Below are positions 37,507-46,678 of a stretch of 64,000 nt of DNA, one piece after another (the stretch's first letter is position 1; every line of letters begins with the position of its first letter). A program made the position numbers and the translations under genes. Below the pieces are notes generated by a model. That model searched no databases and was not told where the DNA came from. It saw nothing but the letters and a program-made list of their open reading frames with translations. The stretch covers positions 62,001 to 126,000 of the forward strand of contig NZ_MLQR01000050.1 of NCBI RefSeq assembly GCF_001866005.1, written 5' to 3'. The DNA is from Anaerobacillus alkalilacustris (GTDB lineage Bacteria > Bacillota > Bacilli > Bacillales > Anaerobacillaceae).

Positions 37507-37770
37507 GAAAAGCGCAAGGCGCCCGCCTATCGGCGACAAACAATGGAAGACCCGCTCGTAGCGGTCGGGTTTTTGACCAAAATCTATGTGCTTCTGCGTC
37601 TGACAGCTTTGCTTCGAAGTAGGCTTCCTCGAAGCAAAGCTGCATGAAGCTATTCAGAGACGTTATTCAAGTAGTTATTGAAGTCCGTTTCTTGTCTGAA
37701 GTGATCGAGCCGATGGCGCCTGGAGCTAGACAGTTTCCAAGTTAGAAATTTATAAATTCTGATTATGTAA
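37505..37770 (+). repeat. Dispersed repeat family A, abutting the LCP stop codon
   Basis: It begins AAGAAAAGCGCAAGGCGCCC, the first two bases being the end of the LCP gene's TAA. It runs to AGACAGTTTCC plus the shared AT-rich tail. Confidence 0.8.
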
Positions 37771-37807
37771 AAAAGGAACTTCGGCCATGTTGGCTGTAGT
37801 TCCTTTT
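37771..37807 (-). terminator. fabF terminator
   Basis: AAAAGGAACT and AGTTCCTTTT form a 10-bp outer stem with an inner GCC/GGC pair, then a T-run on the minus strand. It is 57 nt past the fabF stop. Confidence 0.8.
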
Positions 37808-37863
37808 CTAACTTCTCAAAAAATTTCTTTTTTACACTCTATACTCAAATACTTTCCGTTTAT

Positions 37864-39105
37864 CTAAACGTTGAATTTCTTAAATATTAACGTTGCATTA
37901 TGTCCACCGAATCCTAATGAGTTACTAAGAACTGCGTTCACTTCATGTTTTCTTGCTTCATTTGGTACATAATCCAAGTCACACTCAGGATCTGGTGTTT
38001 CGTAATTAATTGTTGGTGGGATTACTCCTTCAACAATCGCCTTTATTGAGAAAATAGCTTCTACAGCTCCAGCTGCACCTAATAGGTGTCCTGTCATTGA
38101 TTTTGTCGAACTGACAGCTAATTGTTTGGAATAATCTCCGAACACTTGCTTAATTGCTAACGTTTCATACTTATCATTATAATGAGTACTTGTCCCATGA
38201 GCATTCATATAATCAATTTCTTCTGGATTGAGCCCTGCATCTTTTAATGCCATACGCATTGCCCGAACTCCTCCCTCACCTTCAGGAGCAGGTGCTGTGA
38301 TATGGTATGCATCGCCAGTTGCACCGTAACCTACGATTTCTGCATAAATTTTTGCACCACGTTTTTGTGCATGTTCCAATGATTCAAGGACTAGAATTCC
38401 TGCACCTTCACCCATAACAAATCCATCACGATTTAAATCAAATGGGCGACTTGCAGTTTTTGGATCAGGATTAGTAGATAGTGCTTTTGCTGCACTAAAA
38501 CCAGCCATTGACATACTCGTAATTGGTGCTTCACATCCACCAGTAATCATAACATCAGCATCTCCGCGCTCAATAACCTTAAATGCATCACCAATGGAGT
38601 TAGCACCGGAAGCACAAGCAGTTACTGTACAAGAATTAATCCCTTTTGCCCCAAGTGTTATGGAAACTTGTCCAGAAGCCATATCAGGAATCAGCATTGG
38701 TACAAAGAACGGACTTACACGGCGATGTCCTTTTTCTAAGAAAATTTTAAACTGTTGTTCATATGTCTCCATTCCACCGATACCAGAGCCAATCCATACA
38801 CCAATTCGATCAGCATTTTCAGAAGTAATTTCAAGCTTTGCATCTTCAACAGCCATCAAACTACTTGCTACTGCGTATTGAGTGAAGCGATCCATTTTTC
38901 TTGCCTCTTTTTTATCCATGAAATTACCTGGATCGAAATCCTTTAATTCAGCAGCAACACCTGTAGGAAACTGAGATGCATCTACTCTCGTAAGCAATCC
39001 TACCCCTGATTTTCCAGCTGTTACGTTGTCCCATGTAGATTCAACGTTATTACCTAAAGGAGTAACCGCACCTACTCCTGTAACTACAACACGATTTTGC
39101 TTCAT
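37864..39105 (-). CDS. fabF: 3-oxoacyl-[ACP] synthase II
   Basis: FabF elongates acyl-ACP with malonyl-ACP. The 413-aa protein has the Cys-His-His triad: the Cys in [17 protein letters not shown], His in [15 protein letters not shown], and His in [18 protein letters not shown]. The C-terminal [17 protein letters not shown] is typical. The ATG at 39105 follows AGGAGAGAAAAGATA. It is 57 nt downstream of fabH, forming the two-gene fabHF operon known in B. subtilis. Confidence 0.96.
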   Translation of the reverse strand: MKQNRVVVTGVGAVTPLGNNVESTWDNVTAGKSGVGLLTRVDASQFPTGVAAELKDFDPGNFMDKKEARKMDRFTQYAVASSLMAVEDAKLEITSENADRIGVWIGSGIGGMETYEQQFKIFLEKGHRRVSPFFVPMLIPDMASGQVSITLGAKGINSCTVTACASGANSIGDAFKVIERGDADVMITGGCEAPITSMSMAGFSAAKALSTNPDPKTASRPFDLNRDGFVMGEGAGILVLESLEHAQKRGAKIYAEIVGYGATGDAYHITAPAPEGEGGVRAMRMALKDAGLNPEEIDYMNAHGTSTHYNDKYETLAIKQVFGDYSKQLAVSSTKSMTGHLLGAAGAVEAIFSIKAIVEGVIPPTINYETPDPECDLDYVPNEARKHEVNAVLSNSLGFGGHNATLIFKKFNV

Positions 39106-39162
39106 TATCTTTTCTCTCCTTTTATATAATGACATTCTAAAAGATTTGTGACTTTACCTAGG

Positions 39163-40101
39163 TTAACGACCCCAACGTAGTACTACAGAGCCCCATGTTA
39201 ATCCAGCACCAAATCCTACTAATACTACAATGTCACCATCTTTAATCTTTCCATTTTTCAGTTCATCAACTAAGGTCATAGGGATAGAAGCAGCTGAAGT
39301 ATTCCCATATTTATGGACTGATTTTGCCATTTTCTCTTCAGGTAAATCGAGTCTTTGTCGCGACGCTTCCATAATTCGGATATTCGCCTGATGCGGAACT
39401 AGATAGTCAACATCTTCCTTTGTCAGACCAGCTTTTTCAATTACACTTAATGCCGATTCACCCATTTGACGTACCGCAAACTTAAACACTTCACGTCCAT
39501 TCATAGTCAAGTGTGGGCCTTCTTGAGTAATGTGCTCGCACCCACCACCATCAGCTCCTAATTCAAAAGCTAATATTCCTTTATCTTCAGAAACCTGGCC
39601 TAAAACAGCCGCTCCAGCTCCATCACCAAATAGTACCGCGGTATTTCTGTCATCCCAATTGATCAGCTTAGATAATTTTTCTGAGCCAACAACTAATACA
39701 TACTTATAATCACCAGACTGAATAAATTGCTTTGCTGTAATCATACCGTACATAAAACCGGAACATGCAGCACTTATATCCATAGCTGCAGCTTTTTTCG
39801 CACCGAGTTGATCTTGAATAACAGCTGATACTGAAGGAAATGGTCGGTCCGGAGTAACTGTTGCTACTACAATTAGATCAAGTTCTTCAGGTAAGATATT
39901 GGCCATTTCTAAAGCATCTTTGGCAGCCAAATATGACATATGTGAAGTATCATGATGCTCTGGAGCAAATCGGCGTTCTTCAATACCAGTTCTAGTTTTA
40001 ATCCATTCATCTGAAGTGTCTATTTTCTTTTCCATATCTACATTGGTTATTACATTTTCTGGTACGTACGATCCCATACCTAGAATTCCAACATTGAGCA
40101 T
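39163..40101 (-). CDS. fabH: 3-oxoacyl-[ACP] synthase III
   Basis: FabH starts fatty acid synthesis by condensing acyl-CoA with malonyl-ACP; in Bacillus it favours branched primers. The 312-aa protein has the catalytic Cys in [13 protein letters not shown], the His in [13 protein letters not shown] and the Asn in [12 protein letters not shown]. The start has AAAGGAGGAC upstream. It heads the fabHF operon and is preceded by a FapR-like palindrome. Confidence 0.96.
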   Translation of the reverse strand: MLNVGILGMGSYVPENVITNVDMEKKIDTSDEWIKTRTGIEERRFAPEHHDTSHMSYLAAKDALEMANILPEELDLIVVATVTPDRPFPSVSAVIQDQLGAKKAAAMDISAACSGFMYGMITAKQFIQSGDYKYVLVVGSEKLSKLINWDDRNTAVLFGDGAGAAVLGQVSEDKGILAFELGADGGGCEHITQEGPHLTMNGREVFKFAVRQMGESALSVIEKAGLTKEDVDYLVPHQANIRIMEASRQRLDLPEEKMAKSVHKYGNTSAASIPMTLVDELKNGKIKDGDIVVLVGFGAGLTWGSVVLRWGR

Positions 40102-40192
40102 TCCTTTGTCCTCCTTTTATATATTTCTATATTATAAGTCACATTTACTTTTTTTCATAATTGTGTCATTTTATATCCTATACTAGTTAATA

Positions 40193-40209
40193 TTATGACC
40201 TGATCATAA
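40193..40209 (-). promoter_or_regulatory. FapR-like operator of fabHF
   Basis: TTATGATCAGGTCATAA (minus strand) has the FapR-type pattern TTAxxACCxxxTxxTAA, but with paired, symmetric changes from the TTAGTACC half-site. It is in the fabH-yjzB divergent region. Binding is likely but less certain than at fabI. Confidence 0.5.
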
Positions 40210-40334
40210 TTTTAATTCATCTTATTGACTTTGTCTAGCAATCATTATACAATCGGGCGCTTTCTTCCCACACTCTCTTATGTAAGTTGACATACGTTTA
40301 TATTGTATAATTCTTTTTAAAGGGGGATTGAAAA

Positions 40335-40640
40335 TTGGAAGATAACAAACAACAAGAAACTCCACAAGCAAGAAATTTTTTTGATGAACTAATGTTTGGA
40401 CCAACAGTACACCCTTCAATAGATGAAGAAGCAAGTAAAGAAAGTATGCCTAACCAAACGGAGGGTAATAAAAGCAATAAACACAATAGTGAAAATTCTC
40501 CAACACAAGAAATAGATTTTGTCCAAATGGTAGAGCAATTTGATCAATTTATGGGATTGGTTAATAAACTAGGACCTTCCCTAAAAAAAATGGGACCATT
40601 AGTCGATCTATTCAAAAGCTTTGGTAGTCCCAAAAAATAA
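40335..40640 (+). CDS. Hypothetical protein, YjzB position, 101 aa
   Basis: The protein has an acidic, polar, low-complexity first half and a helical C-terminal half (FVQMVEQFDQFMGLVNKLGPSLKKMGPLVDLFKSFG). It lies divergent from fabH, where B. subtilis has yjzB, and ends with a similar Gly/Lys-rich tail; homology is probable but not certain. The TTG start follows AAGGGGG by eight nt. No function is known. Confidence 0.65.
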   Translation: MEDNKQQETPQARNFFDELMFGPTVHPSIDEEASKESMPNQTEGNKSNKHNSENSPTQEIDFVQMVEQFDQFMGLVNKLGPSLKKMGPLVDLFKSFGSPKK

Positions 40641-40690
40641 AATAATAAGTTAAAAGGTAAAATACTGTTCTTTTTTCTTTCCAAATTGAG

Positions 40691-40785
40691 CATAATCTAG
40701 TGGCATAAAACTATATCTAGATGAGTACGCAAATCCAACTAGACATAGTATTTCAGTCATGTGAAAACTGTATGATAAATTCATT
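40691..40785. repeat. Decayed family C palindromic repeat
   Basis: ACTATATCTAG ... CTAGACATAGT forms an imperfect stem, followed by TGTATGATAAATTCATT, as in other family C copies. Confidence 0.45.
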
Positions 40786-40821
40786 AACTTTCAAATTTTT
40801 TTTGATGCATGCCTAAAGAAT

Positions 40822-40853
40822 AATTAGGATGACTATTAATAGTCATCCTAATT
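40822..40853. terminator. Palindromic terminator between yjzB-like and coat-like genes
   Basis: AATTAGGATGACTA and its exact complement form a 14-bp stem with a TTAA loop, between two convergent genes. Confidence 0.75.
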
Positions 40854-40893
40854 TTGGCGAAAAATGTGAACAAACCCTTACCCAAAGATTGCT

Positions 40894-41232
40894 TTAACGA
40901 TATGGCTGTTGTCCATATTGCGGAGGACCGTATGGTTGTGAACCATATGGGTACGGGCTGTATGGCGGTGGCGGACCGTATGGCGGTGGCGGACCGTATG
41001 GCGGTGGCGGACCGTATGGTTGTGGGCCATATGGCTTTCCTGGTCCAGAAAAAGCACTAAATAATAACCCACCGCCCGCCAAACCAGCTAAAAATGGTAA
41101 AACTGGTGAATATTCGGGTTGTGGGGGATATGGTGGGCGTGGGGGACGCGGATGATGATGTTTTCCATGCCCGTAATCTCTCGTCATCATATATTGTCCT
41201 GGATAATGGGCATAATGCATACCGGGATACAT
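40894..41232 (-). CDS. Proline/tyrosine-rich spore coat-like protein, 112 aa
   Basis: The protein is rich in Pro, Tyr, Gly and His: MYPGMHYAHYPGQYMMTRDYGHGKHHH, then a PPYPP tract, a hydrophobic Gly-rich core (LPFLAGLAGGGLLFSAF), and repeated YGPPPP units encoded by an 18-bp DNA repeat (about 40964-41018). This composition is typical of spore coat proteins that cross-link through tyrosine. AAAGGAGGTTC precedes ATG. It stands where comZ is found in B. subtilis, downstream of med. Coat function is inferred from composition only. Confidence 0.7.
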   Translation of the reverse strand: MYPGMHYAHYPGQYMMTRDYGHGKHHHPRPPRPPYPPQPEYSPVLPFLAGLAGGGLLFSAFSGPGKPYGPQPYGPPPPYGPPPPYGPPPPYSPYPYGSQPYGPPQYGQQPYR

Positions 41233-41365
41233 AATTGAACCTCCTTTACTTGTAATAATTAAGACCCCGGTCTTTCATCTAGGTCTTTACTATCCTATGT
41301 GCATCTATCCCATAACGAGCATGTCCAAAGGGCGATATTAGGGGGAGAAACGCCCTTTTTCGGAT

Positions 41366-41428
41366 AAGAAAAGCTCCAGTGCCATGGGTATGAACCATTG
41401 GCTTTGGAGCTAGATAGCCTTACATGTT
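41366..41428 (+). repeat. Short family A-like hairpin repeat after med
   Basis: AAGAAAAGCTCCAGTGCCATGG begins like family A, and AGCTCCA...TTGGAGCT closes a long stem that includes GCCA/TGGC and CCAT/ATGG. It may terminate med. Confidence 0.55.
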
Positions 41429-41460
41429 TAAAATTTGATACTTAAAATTTATTCGCCGTA

Positions 41461-42417
41461 CTATTTTTCATTTGGAAGTTTTCCAGTATCGATATATCGT
41501 TGAACCTCGTCACTAATCATCACTTGAATGTCTTCTGGCACTTCTGGACTGAACTCACCTAAAGAAATGACTCCTTCAGCAAAATCAAAATAACGATTCC
41601 CTGTACTTAGTTTCCCATTAAAAAATTCTTCTGCAACTAATTCATAAAGCTGATCAACATGTTGGATTGTACTTGTTAATACAGTAGACTGTCCTAAATC
41701 AGATTGGTCTCCAGCGTAGCCAATAACATATAAACCATGTTTTCTAACTTCTTCAATAACTGGTATATGATAACCGTCACCTGCTGGATAAAATACATCA
41801 ACACCTTCTAATTTCATTTCATTATATAGCTCAATTGCCTTATCAATATTTCCCCAACTAGAAACGTAGTTTACTATGACATCTACATCTTGATTTTGAT
41901 ATTGAGAACCTTCTACAAATCCTTCTACTTCTGGCTGCCAAGGGTAAGCGGCAATTACCCCAATTACATTTGTCTCAGACATTTCGCTTGCAAGCATCCC
42001 CGCAAAAAAGCCCATTGCATAACCTTCAAAATGAAGACTAGTAATATTTTTTCCTGAGACATCGCCATTAAAAGCAATAAAGTGCATATGTGGGTACTGA
42101 TCTTTCAATTCTAAAAACTTCATAGCATACATCTTTCCATGACCAAAGACTAGGTTTACTCCTAGTTTTTCATATTCTAAAATTGCATCGTTAACTTTTT
42201 CCATTGAATTGATTTCTTCCTTGTAAAATACATCAACATTCATTTTGGAATGAATATTTAATAAGCCTTTGTAACCTTTACTATTCCAGCCCTGATCGTC
42301 AATATTACTTGGTAGCAGTAGGCCCACCTTCGTTGACATATTAGTTTCAGTAGAAGTGGAACACCCTATTGAAATTAATAGTAATGTTACGATCAGACTA
42401 ATTCGAAAAAAAGACAT
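41461..42417 (-). CDS. med: Med-like BMP-family lipoprotein
   Basis: The 318-aa protein starts with a lipoprotein signal ending LLISIGCST. The mature part is a BMP/PnrA-type periplasmic-binding fold: KVGLLLPSNIDDQGWNSKGYKGL, NLVFGHGKMYAMKFLELK, SLHFEGYAMGFFAGMLASEMSETNVIGVI and VDVFYPAGDGYHIPVIEE. Med of B. subtilis raises comK expression and lies upstream of comZ. Position near yjaV and fabH agrees. Nucleoside binding is usual for the family but not shown here. Confidence 0.88.
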   Translation of the reverse strand: MSFFRISLIVTLLLISIGCSTSTETNMSTKVGLLLPSNIDDQGWNSKGYKGLLNIHSKMNVDVFYKEEINSMEKVNDAILEYEKLGVNLVFGHGKMYAMKFLELKDQYPHMHFIAFNGDVSGKNITSLHFEGYAMGFFAGMLASEMSETNVIGVIAAYPWQPEVEGFVEGSQYQNQDVDVIVNYVSSWGNIDKAIELYNEMKLEGVDVFYPAGDGYHIPVIEEVRKHGLYVIGYAGDQSDLGQSTVLTSTIQHVDQLYELVAEEFFNGKLSTGNRYFDFAEGVISLGEFSPEVPEDIQVMISDEVQRYIDTGKLPNEK

Positions 42418-42610
42418 AAGTATTAAGCACTCTCCTTATAGAGGTTTTAATAAATCGCTTTCTACAATTATTTTACCTAATAAAATATTATAAAATAATA
42501 CTCCCTTTTTTCACTATATTAAATATGGTAAAATCAATCAATGGTAAACTAGAATTTGAAATGTAAAAGTAATATAAAATTGAACATTTTATTTAATAGT
42601 TAGTTGACTT
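42418..42610. other. Divergent region between med and prfC
   Basis: It holds outward promoters and AT-rich DNA; the family C repeat occupies the prfC-proximal part. Confidence 0.3.
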
Positions 42611-42724
42611 TAATGAATATCATCATACAAATTTAATACCACCAAGATACTATATTTAGTTGAACTAATGTGTTCTCAACTAAATATAGTGATTTGGTTA
42701 GATTAATGGAATGATGAAATTGAC
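42611..42724. repeat. MITE-like palindromic repeat, family C
   Basis: The terminal arms TTAATGAATATCATCAT and ATGATGAAATTGAC are roughly inverted. Inside is a perfect 15-bp stem (42649-42663 with 42676-42690, ACTATATTTAGTTGA). Confidence 0.65.
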
Positions 42725-42760
42725 CCATATTACATGTAATAAAGAAAGAGGCTCAAACTT

Positions 42761-44356
42761 ATGAAACTTTCCTATGAACAAGAGGTACAATCAAGAAAAA
42801 CCTTTGCTATTATCTCGCATCCCGATGCTGGAAAAACTACCCTTACAGAAAAGTTACTTTATTTTGGTGGGGCAATTCGCGAAGCAGGTACAGTTAAAGG
42901 AAGAAAAAACTCTAAACATGCTATGAGTGATTGGATGGAAATCGAAAAACAAAGAGGTATTTCTGTTACTAGTTCAGTGATGGAATTTCAGTATAAAGAT
43001 TTTCATGTAAATATACTTGATACTCCAGGACACGAAGATTTTAGTGAAGACACATATCGAACATTAACTGCGGCTGACTCTGCTACAATGCTGATCGATG
43101 TTGCTAAAGGTGTCGAAGCACAAACAATTAAATTATTTAAAGTTTGTAGTATGCGAGGAATACCTATTTTTACATTTATTAACAAACTAGACCGTCAAGG
43201 AAAAGACCCCTTTGAATTAATGGAAGAATTAGAAGAAGTATTAGGCATACAATCTTATCCAATGAATTGGCCAATCGGGATGGGGCAAGACTTTAGAGCG
43301 GTTTATGATCGACATCAAAAACGATTAGAGCTATACAATCATAATGAGCCGAGCAAAATCACTATCATTGAGGTTAATGGTTCTGATGACCCCCTTATTG
43401 ATGAAGTGATTAACGATGAAAGTTTAGTAAATCAGTTTCGAGAGGAAATGGAATTATTAGACGTTGCTGGAGATCAATTTGATATAGAACTTATTAATAC
43501 CGGAAAACTCACTCCTATCTTCTTTGGTAGTGCTATCTCTAATTTTGGAGTTCAAACGTTTCTCGACCATTTTCTAAAAATGGCCCCTTCACCTACAGCT
43601 AGAAAAAGTACAGAAGGAATCGTTAATCCACTAGATCAAAATTTTTCCGGTTTTATTTTTAAGATTCAAGCAAACATGAATCCGGCCCATCGTGATCGAA
43701 TTGCTTTTTTACGGATTACTTCAGGGATCTATAAGAAAGGTATGAATGTTAATCACGTAAGAATTGGCAAACCTTTACGACTAGCACAACCGACCCAATT
43801 TTTAGCCCAAAGCCGTAACGCAGTTGAAGAAGCATATGCAGGAGATATCATTGGATTATTTGATCCAGGAACATTTCGAATTGGGGATACTTTAGTTGAA
43901 AATGGTTCTTTTGAATTTGAAGAAATGCCACACTTCTCACCAGAGCACTTTTGTGTTATCTCTGTAAAAGATGCGCTTAAGCATAAGTCTTATGAAAAAG
44001 GACTGCGTCAATTAACTGAAGAAGGAGCAATCCAACTTTTTCAAACTTACCAAAAGGTTGTTGAACAACAAATTGTAGGTGTTGTTGGTGTCCTTCAATT
44101 TGAAGTATTAGAACATCGTTTAAAAGCAGAGTATAAAGTAGATATTCGCCTCGAACGATTACCTTTCTCTCACGCCCGCTGGGTTTCAGGAGATAAAAAG
44201 GATTTAGATGCATTTATTCGCACACAAAGAAATCTTGCGAAAGATCGTGATGATCGTCTAGTCGTACTCTTTGAAAACGACTATCAAATGAGAACTGCTC
44301 AAGATAAATATCCTAACATAAAGTTTTATGAGAATTCATTTATTAAAGAAAGCTAG
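42761..44356 (+). CDS. prfC: Peptide chain release factor 3
   Basis: RF3 is a translational GTPase that recycles RF1/RF2 after termination. The 531-aa protein has the G1 motif SHPDAGKTTLTEKLL, the switch region EKQRGISVTSSVMEF, DTPGHEDFSEDTYRTL and INKLDRQGKDP. Domain II and the C-terminal domain (HARWVSGDKKDLDAF) are complete. The start has AAAGAGGC upstream. Its TAG stop overlaps the stop of a convergent small gene inside a 15-bp terminator palindrome. Confidence 0.96.
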   Translation: MKLSYEQEVQSRKTFAIISHPDAGKTTLTEKLLYFGGAIREAGTVKGRKNSKHAMSDWMEIEKQRGISVTSSVMEFQYKDFHVNILDTPGHEDFSEDTYRTLTAADSATMLIDVAKGVEAQTIKLFKVCSMRGIPIFTFINKLDRQGKDPFELMEELEEVLGIQSYPMNWPIGMGQDFRAVYDRHQKRLELYNHNEPSKITIIEVNGSDDPLIDEVINDESLVNQFREEMELLDVAGDQFDIELINTGKLTPIFFGSAISNFGVQTFLDHFLKMAPSPTARKSTEGIVNPLDQNFSGFIFKIQANMNPAHRDRIAFLRITSGIYKKGMNVNHVRIGKPLRLAQPTQFLAQSRNAVEEAYAGDIIGLFDPGTFRIGDTLVENGSFEFEEMPHFSPEHFCVISVKDALKHKSYEKGLRQLTEEGAIQLFQTYQKVVEQQIVGVVGVLQFEVLEHRLKAEYKVDIRLERLPFSHARWVSGDKKDLDAFIRTQRNLAKDRDDRLVVLFENDYQMRTAQDKYPNIKFYENSFIKES

Positions 44357-44377
44357 GTCATAGACCTAGCTTTCTTT
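44345..44377. terminator. Perfect bidirectional terminator containing two stop codons
   Basis: AAAGAAAGCTAGGTC and its exact complement form a 15-bp stem with an ATA loop. The left arm carries both the prfC stop (44354-44356) and, on the other strand, the stop of the 58-aa membrane gene (44353-44355). Confidence 0.9.
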
Positions 44378-44529
44378 CGATATAACACTTCAGCCAATAC
44401 TCCGACAACAATAGCAATTATAACGCTACCACCTTCAGGTAATTGAAGAATCAGATTTAATAGAAAAAAAGTTGCCACTGTAATAATAATAAACACTAGT
44501 AATCCAATTATGATTTGTTTTGGACCCAT
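44353..44529 (-). CDS. 58-aa two-helix membrane protein
   Basis: The peptide MGPKQIIIGLLVFIIITVATFFLLNLILQLPEGGSVIIAIVVGVLAEVLYRKK has two membrane helices separated by LPEGGS and a basic tail. GTAGGAGAGAGGC precedes ATG, and it starts 10 nt after the yjaV stop, so the two are likely co-transcribed. It matches no family I know. Its last codons overlap prfC on the other strand. Confidence 0.72.
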   Translation of the reverse strand: MGPKQIIIGLLVFIIITVATFFLLNLILQLPEGGSVIIAIVVGVLAEVLYRKKARSMT

Positions 44530-44539
44530 TGCCTCTCTC

Positions 44540-45466
44540 CTACTGTCTTAAATATAAGTGCTTGTATTTTTTTATGTGATTTTTTTGTGCTTTTAATCCC
44601 GTTTCAAGATTTGTTACAACCTTAAACCCTAGTTGCGATACAACTTTTTCATTACTTATACTAACTAATAATCGTTTATCACTAGGTTCTGAAATTGTTT
44701 TATTACTAATTAAGGCTAAACCCCGAAACCATTCGTTTACTTTTCCAGTTGATAAATTAAACACTTCATTTTTACATTCGTCTTTTATTCCAGCTTCAAT
44801 TAGTGTATCAAGAATATCCTCAATGTACAAAACATCTTCGGTTACTCGATCTGAAGTGGCAGAAGTATTTTTATCTGACATAAGTTCCTTTACTATTAAT
44901 TTACAATAGGACATATCATCTCTTTGCCAAGGACCATAAACTGTTGGAAGTCGAAAAATAACATAAGGTACACCGAATTGTTTGCATTTGCTTTTAATTA
45001 AAGCTTCCGCTGCCATCTTTGTTAAACTATATGGAGTAATGGGGTTCAAGGGAGTATTTTCGGTAATCGTTCCTGTTCTCTCACCGTAAACTTGTGTAGA
45101 AGACGTGTAAATCACCTTCGTATTTTGCTCACAAGCAGAAATTATTTTTTCTGTAACACCAACATTATCTTCAATGGTTTTCGGAAGTTCATCCCAACTT
45201 CTTTCTTTACTTGTAGACGCAGCCATGTGATAAACTGTATCTACACCTCTAAGAACTGCTTTTATATCAGTATCTTCAATCCTTTTATTTATAAAATGAA
45301 ACTGAGAATTCCTACCTACCCATAGAAGTTTTTCCTCATAAAACCCTTTTAATTGGCTATTAATCATTCCGTCAATACCGACTACTTTAAATCCTTTATC
45401 TAACAATCGGAGGCATAATGAAAAACCTATAAAACCAAGAGCGCCAGTCACTACTATTTTTTTCAT
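44540..45466 (-). CDS. NAD-dependent epimerase/dehydratase (YjaV-like)
   Basis: This 308-aa extended short-chain dehydrogenase has the Rossmann motif VTGALGFIGFSLC. The active site is visible as VIYTSSTQVYGE and TPYSLTKMAAEALI (Tyr-x3-Lys). Such enzymes act on nucleotide sugars; the substrate is unknown. The gene holds the yjaV position between yjaU and med of B. subtilis. Confidence 0.85.
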   Translation of the reverse strand: MKKIVVTGALGFIGFSLCLRLLDKGFKVVGIDGMINSQLKGFYEEKLLWVGRNSQFHFINKRIEDTDIKAVLRGVDTVYHMAASTSKERSWDELPKTIEDNVGVTEKIISACEQNTKVIYTSSTQVYGERTGTITENTPLNPITPYSLTKMAAEALIKSKCKQFGVPYVIFRLPTVYGPWQRDDMSYCKLIVKELMSDKNTSATSDRVTEDVLYIEDILDTLIEAGIKDECKNEVFNLSTGKVNEWFRGLALISNKTISEPSDKRLLVSISNEKVVSQLGFKVVTNLETGLKAQKNHIKKYKHLYLRQ

Positions 45467-45591
45467 ATAATAATTCCCCCGTTTTATTTATTTACTATAT
45501 ATATGAAAAAACAGTAATTAATATGTCAATGAGTGAATTTCCAGTTTATCAAAACCTAGCTGCACAAAATTTATAACTAATGATAAGAATA

Positions 45592-45720
45592 GTGAACTCG
45601 TTTCAGCAAGTTGAAACATCGGAAAATCAGGTGAAGAGTCTACTCCACCTGATTGGAAAATGCCACCTACGCTACTCTTAGAGGTGGGGGTCTTTTACCC
45701 TAAAAAATTCAGATAAATGA
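45592..45720 (+). repeat. Dispersed repeat family B, copy with extra hairpin
   Basis: It matches 36337-36432 at both ends but has an additional AATCAGGTG...CACCTGATT hairpin in the middle. The shared parts are GTGAACTCGTTTCAGCAAG, CCACCTACGCTAC...AGAGGTGG and TTCAGATAAATGATG. Confidence 0.7.
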
Positions 45721-45857
45721 TGAAATACATTAAATAACTCTTAATCTGAAAACAAAATGTACCTATTCCATAACAAAAGTGCCGGATAAACCATGAAAGT
45801 AATCATAGAATATAGTAGTAATTATTCTAGATACTTTGGTATGCTGACACTTTATAA

Positions 45858-46601
45858 TTATAGATTACATTCATTTTTCTTAAAAAATTCAATAGCTGGC
45901 TTTGCTAACTGTTCAAATGGCTTATTTTTAAGAAAAATTGCAACTTCTACACTGTTATTTTCATTATTGCACAATTTCTCATATGGTCTTACATGGTTTT
46001 CTAACGTATAAGGAGTAGAGTTCATACAATGGAGAATTTTTAACGGGACTGGCATAGCCTTATACATATTAATATCCATGGAAGAAATCTTCTTTTCCAA
46101 CTCCGTAGTCTCTATAGAATAAGCCCTCTTTAACTCTTTTAGAAAACGTTTATAAAAGAATTTATTCCGTTTTTCTGTTTGAAAGTAGTGCGATAGGTTA
46201 AGACATGGGTTAATCATGACTATAGAGCGAAACGATGATTCTTTTGTTGGGATTAACTGAGCCGCTACCAATGCCCCCATCCCTTCAGCAATAATGTGGA
46301 CTTTTTTATTTAAAATTTCTTTTTTCGTTACTTCATCATAAATGCGGTGTAAAAAATGACAGGCTTCAGCACTCCCCCAATGTCTCCCATACAAATTAGA
46401 GTAAATGACAGTATATCCAGCATTTTTTAAGTCTTCAATAAACTGATAATGGTCAGGTCTTTGATGCCACGAACTAGTTTTTGAATTTACAAAATGGTTT
46501 ATATCACCGATGATGAAAATTGCAAAGCCATTTGGTTTTTTCGGTAAATGAATAACATTCCACTCTTCCCCAATTAGAAAAAATCTCTCTTTTATAGTCA
46601 T
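45858..46601 (-). CDS. Alpha/beta-hydrolase-fold protein (YjaU-like), nucleophile Ser not conserved
   Basis: The 247-aa protein has an alpha/beta-hydrolase layout: HLPKKPNGFAIFIIGDINHFV, TVIYSNLYGRHWGS, and an elbow HIIAEGMGALVAAQL. The elbow should read G-x-S-x-G, but the nucleophile position is Gly (AEGMG). A late His is near the end (VRPYEKLC region uncertain). It may be a non-catalytic or atypical hydrolase. It lies between yjaV and yjzC, where B. subtilis has yjaU. GAGGGATTT precedes ATG. Confidence 0.7.
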   Translation of the reverse strand: MTIKERFFLIGEEWNVIHLPKKPNGFAIFIIGDINHFVNSKTSSWHQRPDHYQFIEDLKNAGYTVIYSNLYGRHWGSAEACHFLHRIYDEVTKKEILNKKVHIIAEGMGALVAAQLIPTKESSFRSIVMINPCLNLSHYFQTEKRNKFFYKRFLKELKRAYSIETTELEKKISSMDINMYKAMPVPLKILHCMNSTPYTLENHVRPYEKLCNNENNSVEVAIFLKNKPFEQLAKPAIEFFKKNECNL

Positions 46602-46678
46602 TATAAATCCCTCGCAAATTTCATTCCTTTTATAATGTATGCAAAGGATATTTTAGTTTGAACAGGACAATGCCTATT

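Noticed and set aside
40854-41060. Plus-strand frame with repeated MAVADR peptide
   Set aside because: It is a shadow of the Pro/Tyr-rich gene on the other strand, caused by the 18-bp repeat.
45793-46011. 72-aa plus-strand frame after family B
   Set aside because: It overlaps the 3' end of the YjaU-like gene in antisense and has no ribosome site.
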